Below are positions 1-9,246 of a stretch of 64,000 bases of DNA, piece after piece. Position 1 is the first letter of the stretch, and each line of letters opens with the position of its first letter. The DNA comes from Enterococcus pallens ATCC BAA-351 (GTDB lineage Bacteria; Bacillota; Bacilli; Lactobacillales; Enterococcaceae), in assembly GCF_000407485.1 (NCBI RefSeq), contig NZ_ASWD01000004.1:345429-409428 (forward strand), in the 5' to 3' direction. The position numbers and the translations under genes were made by a program. Under the pieces are notes generated by a model. The model worked only from the letters and a program-made list of their open reading frames with translations. It made no database searches and was not told the origin of the DNA.

Positions 1-588
1 TAGATAAGCTGCTTGTACGATACCTAGTGATAAGGCTGGCAGAAATAAGTACTTCAAGTGCTCGCCAATCCCTGCTGAAAGGTCCGCATAACCAGCTACT
101 GGAAACCAATGATTGTATACACTAAAGGCCAGCATTAAAAACATACTCAGCAGAAAGCCAGGCAAAGCTGAGCCTAACAACGACACAGATACTGATGCCA
201 CATCAATGGCTGTTCCCCGTTTGTAAGCCGCCAATATTCCCAATGGCATGGCAATGATCACGGCTAAAATTTGAGCAAAAATAGCTAAACTAAGGGTAGG
301 TCCAAAATACTCGCCAATTGCAGACAGCACCGATTGCCGTAAAAAGAAGGATTCGCCCCAATTCCCTTGTACGATGCCTCTCAACCAATCCACGTATTGA
401 ACCAGAAATGGCCGATCAAAGCCCAGCTGTGCATTCATTTGACTAATCTGATCAGGACTCGCCTCCAGCCCTAGAATAGCTGTCGCTGGCCCCCCTGGTA
501 TAAGATAAACGATCAAAAAGGCGATAATCGATACGATAAACAAGACCGGAATCAATGACAGTATTCGTTTTACTATATAAGAAAACAT
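1..588 (-). CDS. Oligopeptide/dipeptide ABC transporter permease (DppB/OppB type), partial
   Basis: Inner-membrane permease of a peptide-family ABC importer; only the first 196 codons are in the window and the gene runs off its left edge. The N-terminus (MFSYIVKRILSLIPVLFIVS) is the usual first helix of DppB-like permeases, followed by the conserved GGPATAILG segment and an external loop containing LGFDRPFLVQYVDWLRG. Further hydrophobic helices follow. It lies 68 bases downstream of the substrate-binding lipoprotein gene on the same strand, separated by a terminator hairpin. The substrate cannot be read from sequence: peptides are typical, but glutathione or nickel are known for relatives. 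Confidence 0.9.
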   Translation of the reverse strand, partial: MFSYIVKRILSLIPVLFIVSIIAFLIVYLIPGGPATAILGLEASPDQISQMNAQLGFDRPFLVQYVDWLRGIVQGNWGESFFLRQSVLSAIGEYFGPTLSLAIFAQILAVIIAMPLGILAAYKRGTAIDVASVSVSLLGSALPGFLLSMFLMLAFSVYNHWFPVAGYADLSAGIGEHLKYLFLPALSLGIVQAAYL

Positions 589-614
589 AATGTACTCCTA
601 TCTATACTTCTGTG

Positions 615-646
615 AAAAAACGGCGAGCCGCCGTAGCAGCTCACCG
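615..646 (-). terminator. Intra-operon terminator between binding protein and permease
   Basis: On the minus strand an 8-bp stem (CGGTGAGC/GCTCGCCG, one mismatch) is followed directly by six T. It sits just after the binding-protein stop codon and before the permease. Partial readthrough here would give more binding protein than membrane subunits, a common arrangement in these operons. Confidence 0.7.
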
Positions 647-656
647 CGTCCATCAC

Positions 657-2231
657 TTATTCTGAGACTGTTGCATTCCAGAAGATTGGGAATCTCATAT
701 ATTCGTAGCCGTCTACATTATTGCTGACCGCATTCACCCCGGTAAAGTGACCAAGAACTGTTGCGCCGCCGTATTCATAGATGAACTCTTGTAGATCGTC
801 CCAAGCTGCCTTCGCTTCTTCTTGAGAATTAGCTGAGCGCATTGCTTTGATTCCGTCCGTAACCTCTGGTCGGTCCAGCCCAGCCCACGTCTTATCTAGT
901 ACCGTTAATTGAATCGGAAGAACGTTGTAGCTGTTGCTGGTGATAAACATACTGCATTGGTTAGGATCTGCACGATGCTCCATAAAGGTACTGAAGTCAT
1001 AGCTTTCAACTTCGGCATTGATCCCTACTTTTTTAAGCTGCTCTTGTACAACTAGTGTAGCGTTATACATTTCTGGATAGTCTGGTGTGGTTACCAGCAC
1101 CAATTTTTCGTTGTTATAGCCAGCTTTCTTCAGTAACTCTTTTGCTTTATCAGGGTCGTTTTGATTGTAGTATTCTTTCCCTGCTTCGCTGCCCCATTGA
1201 GCATCATCTGGATTAAACCAGCCTGGATTTTCTTCAAAAAGCTGCTTGTTTCCATAGCTGGCAAGCAAAATATCATCCATATTAAGTGCTGCCAATACAG
1301 CCTGTCTCATATCCTGTTTTTCCATAATTCCTACTGTAGTGTTAAGGAACAGGTTCAGGGTTCCGCCTTTAGTAACATCTAGTTTTAGGTTAGATGCTTT
1401 TTCTAATTCTTCATAATTATCTTGAGGAACTTCCTCTACGATGTCATACTGCCCGTTCTTAGCACCGGCAATACGTGTTGATGCATCGGTTACAATGTCA
1501 AAAACAAGCTTATCGGTAGCTGCTGTTTTCTTGCCAGCCAAACCAGTTGTCGCATTCTCTCTAACCTTGTAATCGTCAAATTTTTCCAATTCAATGTATT
1601 GATCCTGTTTCCAATCGGCTAATTTGTAAGGGCCGGTTCCAATGTACTCAGTAATCCCTTTTTCACCAGCTTTTTCTACGATTTCGGCAGGGTAAATCGC
1701 CGCAAACATAATCGGATTTGCAAGTACGGTAATTACATCCGATGACGCTTCATTGGCAGTCATCTTCACAGTGTAATCATCTACCTTTTCAAATGTCGAT
1801 CCACCAATCAAGGTGCTCGCTTTTTGTGAGTCTTTCACCCAACGACTTAGTGACGCCACTACATCATCCGCAGTCATTTCTTTGCCATTATGGAATTTGA
1901 CGCCCTTCAAAAGTTTGATTGTGTATACTTTGCCACCCTCGCTTACTTCATAGGAATCAGCAAGTACCGGCTGAGGCTCAAAATTGCCATCCATCGCAAA
2001 CAACGGCTCAAAAATGTGGTAGCCGATTTGGGCTGTAATATTAGAGTTTGCGATCTGAGCATCTAAAGAAGGTGGATTCGCAGACACGGCAATCCGAAGC
2101 TCGTCTTTTTTACCAGATGCTGCATCGTTACTGCCATCGGTTTTATCCCCTCCAGAACCTCCACATCCAGCTAATAATACAAGCAAACAAAATGGTACAG
2201 CTAAATATTTCCAAACTGACTTTTTCAACAT
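657..2231 (-). CDS. Peptide ABC transporter substrate-binding lipoprotein (SBP_bac_5 family)
   Basis: Extracellular, lipid-anchored solute receptor of a peptide-type ABC importer, about 524 residues, normal for family 5. A signal peptide with lipobox LLAGC lies near residue 22, followed by a Gly/Ser/Asp-rich linker. The mature part carries family hallmarks such as the segment around SYEVSEGGKVYTIKLLKGVKFHNGKEMTADDV (residues 93-125 approximately). A second ATG 6 bases upstream sits directly against the AGAGGAG ribosome site. The ATG at 2231 has proper spacing, so I prefer it. The gene precedes the permease in transcription order. Confidence 0.92.
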   Translation of the reverse strand: MLKKSVWKYLAVPFCLLVLLAGCGGSGGDKTDGSNDAASGKKDELRIAVSANPPSLDAQIANSNITAQIGYHIFEPLFAMDGNFEPQPVLADSYEVSEGGKVYTIKLLKGVKFHNGKEMTADDVVASLSRWVKDSQKASTLIGGSTFEKVDDYTVKMTANEASSDVITVLANPIMFAAIYPAEIVEKAGEKGITEYIGTGPYKLADWKQDQYIELEKFDDYKVRENATTGLAGKKTAATDKLVFDIVTDASTRIAGAKNGQYDIVEEVPQDNYEELEKASNLKLDVTKGGTLNLFLNTTVGIMEKQDMRQAVLAALNMDDILLASYGNKQLFEENPGWFNPDDAQWGSEAGKEYYNQNDPDKAKELLKKAGYNNEKLVLVTTPDYPEMYNATLVVQEQLKKVGINAEVESYDFSTFMEHRADPNQCSMFITSNSYNVLPIQLTVLDKTWAGLDRPEVTDGIKAMRSANSQEEAKAAWDDLQEFIYEYGGATVLGHFTGVNAVSNNVDGYEYMRFPIFWNATVSE

Positions 2232-2568
2232 TAACATCTCCTCTGATTTTTCATTCTTGGTAAAGTAGTTTAAAAAGATTGGTTGATTTCAAAAAACTCA
2301 GACCGAAGCATAGTATATTGATTCACAAGGAACGATGCTTTTCTAGAAGCATTTTTGGCGTACGAAAAAAGCATCCCGAATCAACAGCATGCTTTCTCAT
2401 CAATTCTCAATAAATAGTCAGTGGACGAAGCCCTTCAAAAAAGAGCACAGCTTTCGAACACATCAAAAAAGCCAACATTCACGGCAACGTCACAAAAAAA
2501 ACAAGACATTAACAAAATTGGGCACAAAAATCCCCCGAGAATAGCGGTTTATTTATCAGATAAAATAA

Positions 2569-2678
2569 GATGAGAAAATGTTTCTTTACATACTGACTTA
2601 GAGCACGCTAAGGTTTCCGTGCTCGTTCAGTAATAACGAATGGTTTTATTGAAATCAACGTTCAAGATCATTTTCTCA
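2569..2678. repeat. Nested imperfect inverted repeat (MITE-like or structured leader)
   Basis: Outer arms TGAGAAAATG (2571-2580) and CATTTTCTCA (2669-2678) match perfectly over 10 bp. A second pair inside, ACTGA..GAGCACG (2592-2607) and CGTGCTC..TCAGT (2618-2631), forms a central hairpin. No transposase is present. It could be a small non-autonomous element or a regulatory structure upstream of the peptide transporter. Confidence 0.5.
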
Positions 2679-2959
2679 CCTCATCTCTTCATGTTATTAT
2701 CAGCGTTTTCTAATAAATATAAAACGCTTTCGACTACCCAAAAGATTAGCACTCATGCTCAGTAGTTGTCAAGGAGATGTTAACTAATTTTAACGGCAAA
2801 ATAACGGAAGAATAACCTCAGCCATTACTATGGAAGTAGATGCTTCATTCATTTTATTTCATATAAAATAGATTTAACTATTAGAAGGTAATATTATTGA
2901 AGGAAAAAGAAGTCGGTGATTTTATATGAAAACAAAAATTTGTCGTTTCTGTGAACGTC

Positions 2960-2990
2960 AAAAAAAATTTAAGAGAGAGCCGCTCTTAAA
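2960..2990 (-). terminator. Terminator of the sulfated-sugar operon
   Basis: Stem TTTAAGAG/CTCTTAAA with a 7-base loop. On the minus strand it is followed by eight T, 59 bases after the last gene of the operon. A T-rich run on the other side means it may act in both directions. Confidence 0.8.
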
Positions 2991-3048
2991 TCTTTTTTCA
3001 TGAAATAGTTATAAACGCATGGAATTCAACCAGCGTATGTTTAGTTGT

Positions 3049-3828
3049 TTAATGAATAATTTGCCAACCGTTGTAGAGGTTAATCAGCAGGACCAAAATG
3101 ATCACTCCTTGAAAAACTTCGGTCACTTTTTCTGGTGATAGTATATTACGAACTTTATTCCCTAAAAGACCTCCGATAATTGCTGCAGGAACGAGGAAAA
3201 TTAGCATCGTTAAATCATAGCGGGCAAAGCCGGAAGTAATCGCAATTGTCGCAAGTTTAGACAGCTGAGAAAAGAATATCGTCGCAATTGAATAAATTGT
3301 TGCTTCTTTAATTGGTAATGAGAATAGCAGCATTAACAGCGATACATTGATCGGCCCACCACCGATCCCTAGCAGGCTAGCTAAAAAGCCTAAAACAAGA
3401 CCGCAAGTCAAGTACCATAAAACATTGTCGAATTTGAAATTTTTCCAGTCGTATTTTGTATATAAGAATGCCAAAATCAGTGTCACCATCGTTAAGACAA
3501 TCTGGAGCAACTTCACCAATGCTTCATCCGAAAATATCTGCAAGAAAAATTCAAATGCTATGTTTCCTAGCACACCGCCGATGATTGCTCCACCAGCCAC
3601 CCAACCAATCAAACACCAATTCAATTTAGTGCCGCTTTTTAATTGCCTGAATGTAGAGACGAATGACATGGTAAATACTGCAACCGTTGAGTAGAAGGAG
3701 ATGGTTGCCACCGAATCAGCCCCAATAAAATCAAATACAGGCTTGATGATGACTCCGCCGCCCATTCCAGAAACAGCCCCCACGGTGTTAGCTACTATAA
3801 TGACAAGAAAATATATCCATCCAACCAT
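3049..3828 (-). CDS. TauE/SafE-family sulfite/sulfonate-type anion exporter
   Basis: Predicted membrane protein of about 259 residues with seven to eight hydrophobic helices. It has the family glycine-rich repeats VSGMGGGVIIKP (near residue 20) and LGIGGGPINVSLL (mid-protein). The family exports sulfite, sulfoacetate and related anions. Its ATG overlaps the maturase stop codon (TGATG), so translation is probably coupled. As the last gene of an operon encoding a sulfatase, it may remove the sulfate or sulfite released inside the cell. That role is inferred from position; sulfate export by this family member is not shown. Confidence 0.85.
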   Translation of the reverse strand: MVGWIYFLVIIVANTVGAVSGMGGGVIIKPVFDFIGADSVATISFYSTVAVFTMSFVSTFRQLKSGTKLNWCLIGWVAGGAIIGGVLGNIAFEFFLQIFSDEALVKLLQIVLTMVTLILAFLYTKYDWKNFKFDNVLWYLTCGLVLGFLASLLGIGGGPINVSLLMLLFSLPIKEATIYSIATIFFSQLSKLATIAITSGFARYDLTMLIFLVPAAIIGGLLGNKVRNILSPEKVTEVFQGVIILVLLINLYNGWQIIH

Positions 3829-4943
3829 CACAGTTTAGCCCCTTCCACTAATTGCATTATTCTTGGAATCTCTGGAACAATGGTTTCCAAGAAGGTTTGA
3901 TACCCGCAGAAATCAGTCTCTTCATCTACATACATCGCATCCTTCATTCGTTTACAGCCTCCTCGACAGATGTTGCTAAACGGGCACGTAGTACATTTTT
4001 GTGGCAAATCGGTGCGGGAGCATAGAAACTTTCGTGTTATCTCTTTTTCAAACAGCTCCCGCAACGTTTTTTCTTGAATATAGCCCATTCGATAGTCATC
4101 CAACACATAGAAATCACATGGATACACACTGCCATCGGCCTCTATTACATACTGCACCTGACAATTCCCTAAAATGCCACAAGCTGATACTTGGCTTCTT
4201 ATTAACAGGTTGACGATATCATCAAACAGCTTGATGCTAATATAATGGCCCTGTTCTAACTCTTTGAGCCACAGGTGCAGCATTTTTTGATAGAAGCGGT
4301 TAAAGCTTTGCGGTGTCAATCCATAGGTACTTCTTTCTGCAGTATCTAGATCGTCTAAACAAGGAATAAACTGTATAAACCGGATATTTTGTTCCTTAAT
4401 AAATTGAAAGACTTTTTGAGGTTCTTCAGCTAAAGGATCCGTCAGTACACATAAAATATTGTACTCAATACCAAATTCATCAAATAGCTCTTTCGTCTGC
4501 ATAACCTTCCTAAAGGTTCCACGTCCCCGTGGATCTAGTCGATTCATATCATGGTAAAGCGGATGACCATCAATCGATAACCCCACAAGAAAATTATGTT
4601 CCTTCAGAAAATGACACCATTGACGATTGATGACAATTCCATTCGTTTGCAGCGCATAATTAACCCGGACTCTTTTTTCCTGTGCGTTCACTAGTTCCAC
4701 AATGTTTTTAAAATAGTCCAGTCCGGCTAATGTAGGTTCGCCCCCTTGAAAAGCCAAGGATAAAGAATCGCCATGGTCCAGATCAATAAAAATATTTCCG
4801 ATCATTTTTTCGGCAACGTCAGCCTTCATTTTTCCGTAAGAGCGCACCTCTCTTAACGAACTAACATTAGCGTAAAAACAATAACTGCAACGTAGGTTAC
4901 ATAAGGACGAGGCTGGTTTTATCAGAACTGAAATATGCTTCAT
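3828..4943 (-). CDS. Anaerobic sulfatase-maturating enzyme (radical SAM, SPASM domain)
   Basis: Radical S-adenosylmethionine enzyme that converts the active-site cysteine or serine of a sulfatase to formylglycine without oxygen. The radical-SAM cluster motif CNLRCSYC is at residues 15-22. The family GGEP motif (FQGGEPTL) follows near residue 65. C-terminal cysteines, including CTTCPFSNICRGGCKRM, form the SPASM auxiliary [4Fe-4S] clusters. The length of 371 residues is normal for anSME. The likely client is the CSPSR-type sulfatase encoded 4.3 kb upstream in the same operon. Start ATG follows AAGGGGAACCAAG. Confidence 0.93.
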   Translation of the reverse strand: MKHISVLIKPASSLCNLRCSYCFYANVSSLREVRSYGKMKADVAEKMIGNIFIDLDHGDSLSLAFQGGEPTLAGLDYFKNIVELVNAQEKRVRVNYALQTNGIVINRQWCHFLKEHNFLVGLSIDGHPLYHDMNRLDPRGRGTFRKVMQTKELFDEFGIEYNILCVLTDPLAEEPQKVFQFIKEQNIRFIQFIPCLDDLDTAERSTYGLTPQSFNRFYQKMLHLWLKELEQGHYISIKLFDDIVNLLIRSQVSACGILGNCQVQYVIEADGSVYPCDFYVLDDYRMGYIQEKTLRELFEKEITRKFLCSRTDLPQKCTTCPFSNICRGGCKRMKDAMYVDEETDFCGYQTFLETIVPEIPRIMQLVEGAKL

Positions 4944-5085
4944 CTTGGTTCCCCTTATCTAATTCCCCATGGTCTGTTTCTGTAAAAAGGCAAAGGTCTT
5001 CACAGTTTTGTGCAGGACCTTCACCTTGGTTATAAGTAATTAATCAGTCGCGGCCTGTCCAGAATTTCCAGGCTAAATGCGAATA

Positions 5086-6627
5086 TTACTGCTTAGTAAT
5101 CCAGATCGGTGATCCCCAAGCGACTTGTCCATCACTTTGAACGATCTTAATGAAATAACTGGTTTCTTCTTCATTTACAGGTACCACAAATTGATCAGTA
5201 ACCTTATATTGTTCTTCCGTTGCAGCTTGATAAAGTTTCACTTTATACGCATTATGGTACCAGCTGTCACTGCGATAATATTCCTCTAGCCCAGCTTGCT
5301 CCTTCATTAATTCTTTCGCCTCATCCTCAAAAACAATGAGCTGACTAGTATGAAGTAAGTCAGAAACTTGATAGTCTTCTTGTCGTCCGTTGATGGTTAA
5401 GCTCACCTTTGCTGAAGGAACGGCTTCAATTTCAAAGATAAATCCTTCATTGCGCATGGCCCCATCTCTCATCCAATGATCCCCACTATTTTTTTGAGAT
5501 TTTGCTTGAAAGGATATTTTCTGCTCATTGATTCGTTCATACGAATTATCAAAGCTGCTATAGACTTGCTCAACAGAAATTATCTTGCCATCAACAACAA
5601 GTTCCCCTTGCCAAATTTTTTCATTAAATTCAGGGAAGAATTTGACATTAGGTCCCCAGCCGCATTCCAGACGAAGCTTAACTTTAACTGGTGTAAGATC
5701 ATCCGACTGACTTCCACTCTTCCCTAGATGGATCTGATCCAATTCACCATTTTTGTACAGCTCTATTCGTTCAATTTTTCCGTTCGCTACTGTGGCAACC
5801 TCTATTGTCAGCTCTTTTTGATCGGTACTAAAAATACTCCCCATCGGATGATCGGCACATTGCATCCAGACACTAATTTTCGAATCGGTAAAGCCATAGG
5901 TTCTTCTTTCTTTAAATGCCTCCCAGATAGCTTCTTTTGAATAGTCCGAAGCCCAAATACCTGCTCTGCCATACTTTACCATTGCTGGTACTTCATGGTT
6001 ATCTCCTGAAGCGATGATACCGAAATGCTTTCCTTGCTTCAATCCTGAAACAACCGAGGTATCCTCAATCCGCGGCCCCATATGAATATGGCGTTCCATT
6101 GTTAGATTGGTCATATCTCGTTCAGAACTGCCATGGTGAGAATAAATTTCTACAAATGGTGAAAACTGCTCGTCATGCGTTGCCCAATTTTTACCACGAT
6201 TCCCCAATGAATAGGCCAAGTGATGAGGAATCCCCATCACTGCATGGTTTTGAAAAATTCTTACTAGGTCCTGATAACGTGGCGGAAGCTGAATAGTTGC
6301 CTGTTGGTCATTTTTAAAATAAATATTGTGGTCGCCGTCTTCTCCAGTCCCCTGCCATTCATACCCAATGAAACTGATATAATTATCTGTTTTATTCTTA
6401 GTTCCCAGATACTCCTTAATAAAAGCCCATTGCTCCTGCATTAACTTAGAGTCAATCTCCTCTTCTGCCTTAAAACCGCCTGGACACTGCACCATGTGAT
6501 ACGGATAATAGGCTAAGGTGAAGAAGTCTACGACTCGTTTACTATGCTCATACCACTTAGGTAACAGGTCAATTTGATTAGGATGAAGATTCAAATGTAA
6601 ATCAGTAATATAATCTTGATAGTTCAT
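5086..6627 (-). CDS. DUF3604-type PHP-like metal-dependent hydrolase, function unknown
   Basis: Cytoplasmic protein of 513 residues without a signal peptide. The N-terminal half carries metal-binding signatures of a PHP-like fold: TDLHLNLHP (residues 8-16), GIPHHLAY, EIYSHHGSSE and IASGDNHEVP. The C-terminal half is beta-rich and resembles accessory domains of DUF3604 proteins. These families hydrolyse phosphate esters or are uncharacterised. Here it lies between the PTS membrane subunits and the sulfatase maturase, so it probably acts on the imported, phosphorylated sugar or on a released product. Spacing to the PTS IID gene is 17 bases, with AAAGAGG as ribosome site. Confidence 0.75.
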   Translation of the reverse strand: MNYQDYITDLHLNLHPNQIDLLPKWYEHSKRVVDFFTLAYYPYHMVQCPGGFKAEEEIDSKLMQEQWAFIKEYLGTKNKTDNYISFIGYEWQGTGEDGDHNIYFKNDQQATIQLPPRYQDLVRIFQNHAVMGIPHHLAYSLGNRGKNWATHDEQFSPFVEIYSHHGSSERDMTNLTMERHIHMGPRIEDTSVVSGLKQGKHFGIIASGDNHEVPAMVKYGRAGIWASDYSKEAIWEAFKERRTYGFTDSKISVWMQCADHPMGSIFSTDQKELTIEVATVANGKIERIELYKNGELDQIHLGKSGSQSDDLTPVKVKLRLECGWGPNVKFFPEFNEKIWQGELVVDGKIISVEQVYSSFDNSYERINEQKISFQAKSQKNSGDHWMRDGAMRNEGFIFEIEAVPSAKVSLTINGRQEDYQVSDLLHTSQLIVFEDEAKELMKEQAGLEEYYRSDSWYHNAYKVKLYQAATEEQYKVTDQFVVPVNEEETSYFIKIVQSDGQVAWGSPIWITKQ

Positions 6628-6644
6628 TCGTTAGCCTCTTTCTT

Positions 6645-7463
6645 TTACATGATACCTAGCACAACCATTACAGCTGCAAATGCTAAAATACCAAACAGTA
6701 ATTTATTGGTTGACCAGCCTTTTTTATCTACTAATAGATAGCTGACAAGCGCCACAATCAAAGGCATTAAGTTAGGCATGATTTTATCAAGTATCTCTTG
6801 AATGTTAATCGTCATATCACCGGATACGTATTGAAAAGCAATCGGTGCTTGAATCGTACTAGAGGCAACTCCGCCAATTACGATTAAGCCGATCATTGTT
6901 AAAGCAGTAGTTATTTTTACCTTCATTGCCTCATTGGTCAGTATCTTAACAGCATCTAGTCCCAACGAGTAGCCCTTCACAAATAGCCAGTACTTCATGG
7001 TAACGACTATTGCTAACCAGGAAATCAAGAAGGTTAAAGGGCCCACAGCTGATCCATTGGCAGATAGCCCAATTCCGATACTTAATAAAATCGGATTCAA
7101 TGTTCCCACTAATATGGAGTCTCCAATACCAGCTAGGGGACCCATTAACGCATTTTTCGTACTAGTCAAAATGTCCTCATCAAAGGTCTCATCGTTTGCG
7201 TAAGTTTCTTCCAGAGCTAACGAAATTCCGGGAATAATCGCACCAAGTTGTGGCTCCGTATTAAAGAAAGCCAAGTTTCTCTTTAGCGCAGCTTTCAATC
7301 CGTCCTTGTCATCCTTATACAATTTCTCCAATGATCCTGAAAGTGAATGAGCAAAGCCCGTTCCCATCATACGTTCATAATTATGAGAGCTTAAGGCAAA
7401 GAACATCCAGCGCCATGAAGCGATTGAGACGTCTTTTTTTGATAACTTTACATTAGTCTTCAT
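6645..7463 (-). CDS. PTS mannose-family enzyme IID
   Basis: Membrane subunit IID of a mannose/sorbose-family phosphotransferase importer, about 272 residues. The N-terminus carries the family motif SHNYERMMGTGFAHSL, then MGPLAGIGDSI in the middle and several C-terminal helices ending in a short tail. The longer reading frame starts 24 codons earlier, but the ATG at 7463 follows GAGGAGGGGAATT and matches the family start (KLSKKDVSIASWRWMF). It overlaps the IIC stop by 11 bases, which suggests translational coupling. Confidence 0.93.
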   Translation of the reverse strand: MKTNVKLSKKDVSIASWRWMFFALSSHNYERMMGTGFAHSLSGSLEKLYKDDKDGLKAALKRNLAFFNTEPQLGAIIPGISLALEETYANDETFDEDILTSTKNALMGPLAGIGDSILVGTLNPILLSIGIGLSANGSAVGPLTFLISWLAIVVTMKYWLFVKGYSLGLDAVKILTNEAMKVKITTALTMIGLIVIGGVASSTIQAPIAFQYVSGDMTINIQEILDKIMPNLMPLIVALVSYLLVDKKGWSTNKLLFGILAFAAVMVVLGIM

Positions 7464-8283
7464 AATTCCCCTCCTCGTCTTGGTAAAATGACAATGACTC
7501 ATTAACTGCTGAAGCCGATGGTGTACCGCTGTCATTTTTGTTGTATCTAGCCATCACATAAATCAATGAAACAGCAATCGCAATAAAAACTAAAGCTGTG
7601 GTGGTAAGTTGGAATGACGAAGCAAATACCCAGCCAAAAATAAATAAGAAAATCATCCACTTCTCTTCAACAATTTGCTTCAACAAGATAGCAAACCCTA
7701 ACGCTGGCAGCATACGTCCGCCGATTTGTAGAAAGTTCAACACAAGTTCTGGTAGCGAATTTAATAGTTTTTCTGCAAATGGTGCGCCAAAATAACAAGT
7801 CAAGGATACAATTAGAAAACGTTCAGCAAAGGACACCGATGTTCCCATAATATTAGAAATTCGAACGCCCCGAGCATCTGCCTTTTCCGCACAGCGATCT
7901 GCTCTATGGGAAAACCCAGCTTGAACAGTCATCGTAAAATTGTGTAATGCTACCCCCAATGCGCCCAACGGAACAGCGAATGCCACAGCAGTTTCTGCAT
8001 TGCCGCCAGCTGCTATAGCTAGTGGAATCCCAATGAAGCCTGCCAGATTAAGATCAGAAGGTACTGCTCCACCAGGTGTGATCTGTCCAATAAAAATCGC
8101 TTGAACAGCTACTCCGCAAAGTACTCCCGCCTTCACATCACCTAAGATAAAGCCACAAATCAAACCAGCTACCAATGGACGGCCAATCCCATACCATCCA
8201 CCCGTTGTCCCAAACAACCACGGTACCTGATTACGCCCAAGGTAAGCGAACAAACCAATTAAAAGTGCTTGCCATAATGCCAT
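7453..8283 (-). CDS. PTS mannose/sorbose-family enzyme IIC
   Basis: Sugar-translocating membrane subunit IIC, 276 residues, with the usual six or more helices. Family landmarks are GGWYGIGRPLVAGLICGFILGD near the N-terminus and IGQITPGGAVPSDLNLAGFIG. The charged cytoplasmic segment HRADRCAEKADARG follows mid-protein. It sits 24 bases after IIAB and overlaps IID. The sugar is not obvious from IIC alone; the sulfatase in the operon suggests a sulfated amino sugar. Confidence 0.92.
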   Translation of the reverse strand: MALWQALLIGLFAYLGRNQVPWLFGTTGGWYGIGRPLVAGLICGFILGDVKAGVLCGVAVQAIFIGQITPGGAVPSDLNLAGFIGIPLAIAAGGNAETAVAFAVPLGALGVALHNFTMTVQAGFSHRADRCAEKADARGVRISNIMGTSVSFAERFLIVSLTCYFGAPFAEKLLNSLPELVLNFLQIGGRMLPALGFAILLKQIVEEKWMIFLFIFGWVFASSFQLTTTALVFIAIAVSLIYVMARYNKNDSGTPSASAVNESLSFYQDEEGNYED

Positions 8284-8307
8284 TTTTTCTCCTCCTATTC
8301 GTCCTTT

Positions 8308-9231
8308 TTATTTATTAATAATTTCATCAAAATCAACTTTCGCATCATTAGGAACCATTTGGGCGGTAAAATGAGTGCCCTCATGGATCAACCCTTTAAT
8401 AATAGACACTTCTTCTTCTGTTAAATGTACGGTCTTTCGATAAGAAGTTGTTCCAGGACGGTTAGGCACATTGCCCACATTTACATCCTTAAAGTGATAC
8501 CCCAGCTCTGCTAACCTCTTCAAAGTTTCAACCCGTTGAAGAATTACCAGCAGCTTTTCTCCTGGATAAGAATCTTTATTACTTAATCGTTCAACCGCTT
8601 TTTTGGTGGATAGTATCGAGAGCTTCACTGAATTTGGCTTAGCCATTTTCAAAGCCATCTTCTGCATCTCATCCTTCACCGCAAGATCATCTATCACCAT
8701 GATTCGATCAATATTTAATTTAGGTGTCCAAGCAGTAGCAACTTGACCATGAATCCCTCGAGCATCAATACGGACGTTCTTGATTTCAAATGGCTCACCG
8801 CTTTTGGCTGAAGCAGACTGTGCATCACGTCTTTCTTTTGGAGCGGGTGCTGCTTGCTGAGGATTTTTCACATCAATAATTCCGGTCTTACCTTCTTGAA
8901 TAATTTGTTCGATAGGTACTTCTCCCAGTGCAGCCGTCACGGCCATTGGCAAATTCATTCCCGCCACTATATGCACTTTTTCATTGTCAAAGTATTTCTC
9001 AACAACGCCATTGCAAGGAGACCCACCAAGTAAATCAACAAAGAACAGTACTTCTGTATAATCCGCTAATTGAGCATCCAAGTTTGTTAATTTGTTTTGA
9101 AATTCTTCCTTTCCATCTTCTGGTGACAAAGAGACAACAAAAATATTTTCTTCAATACCAGTAATCATCTCAATGGAATGCCTCATCCCCTTAGGTAAGT
9201 CCCCATGGCCGGCAAAAACGATTGCTCTCAT
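8308..9231 (-). CDS. PTS mannose-family fused enzyme IIAB
   Basis: Cytoplasmic phosphocarrier of 307 residues. The IIA domain spans residues 1-130, with the phosphorylated histidine in FAGHGDLPKGM (His9). An Ala/Pro/Lys-rich linker covers residues 131-150. The IIB domain has its histidine in DARGIHGQVATAW (about residue 165), which receives the phosphate and passes it to the sugar. Most enterococcal systems of this class split or fuse IIA and IIB in the same way. Start follows AAAAAAGGAGG. It is the second gene of the operon, 15 bases after the sulfatase. Confidence 0.94.
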   Translation of the reverse strand: MRAIVFAGHGDLPKGMRHSIEMITGIEENIFVVSLSPEDGKEEFQNKLTNLDAQLADYTEVLFFVDLLGGSPCNGVVEKYFDNEKVHIVAGMNLPMAVTAALGEVPIEQIIQEGKTGIIDVKNPQQAAPAPKERRDAQSASAKSGEPFEIKNVRIDARGIHGQVATAWTPKLNIDRIMVIDDLAVKDEMQKMALKMAKPNSVKLSILSTKKAVERLSNKDSYPGEKLLVILQRVETLKRLAELGYHFKDVNVGNVPNRPGTTSYRKTVHLTEEEVSIIKGLIHEGTHFTAQMVPNDAKVDFDEIINK

Positions 9232-9246
9232 ATAAATCCTCCTTTT

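Larger units (their letters stand above)
2238..3048. other. Long intergenic region with inverted repeats, no convincing gene
   Basis: About 800 bases without a supportable gene. It contains the nested inverted repeat at 2569-2678. A hairpin AGCGTTTT/AAAACGCT at 2702-2728 has arms that resemble half cre sites. The terminator at 2960-2990 belongs to the sulfur operon to the right. The promoter of the binding-protein gene must also lie here. A 25-codon ORF at 2926-3003 overlaps the terminator and is probably chance. Confidence 0.6.

Noticed and set aside
2926-3003. 25-codon ORF with CRFC motif
   Set aside because: It overlaps the operon terminator, has no proper ribosome site and is too short to support.
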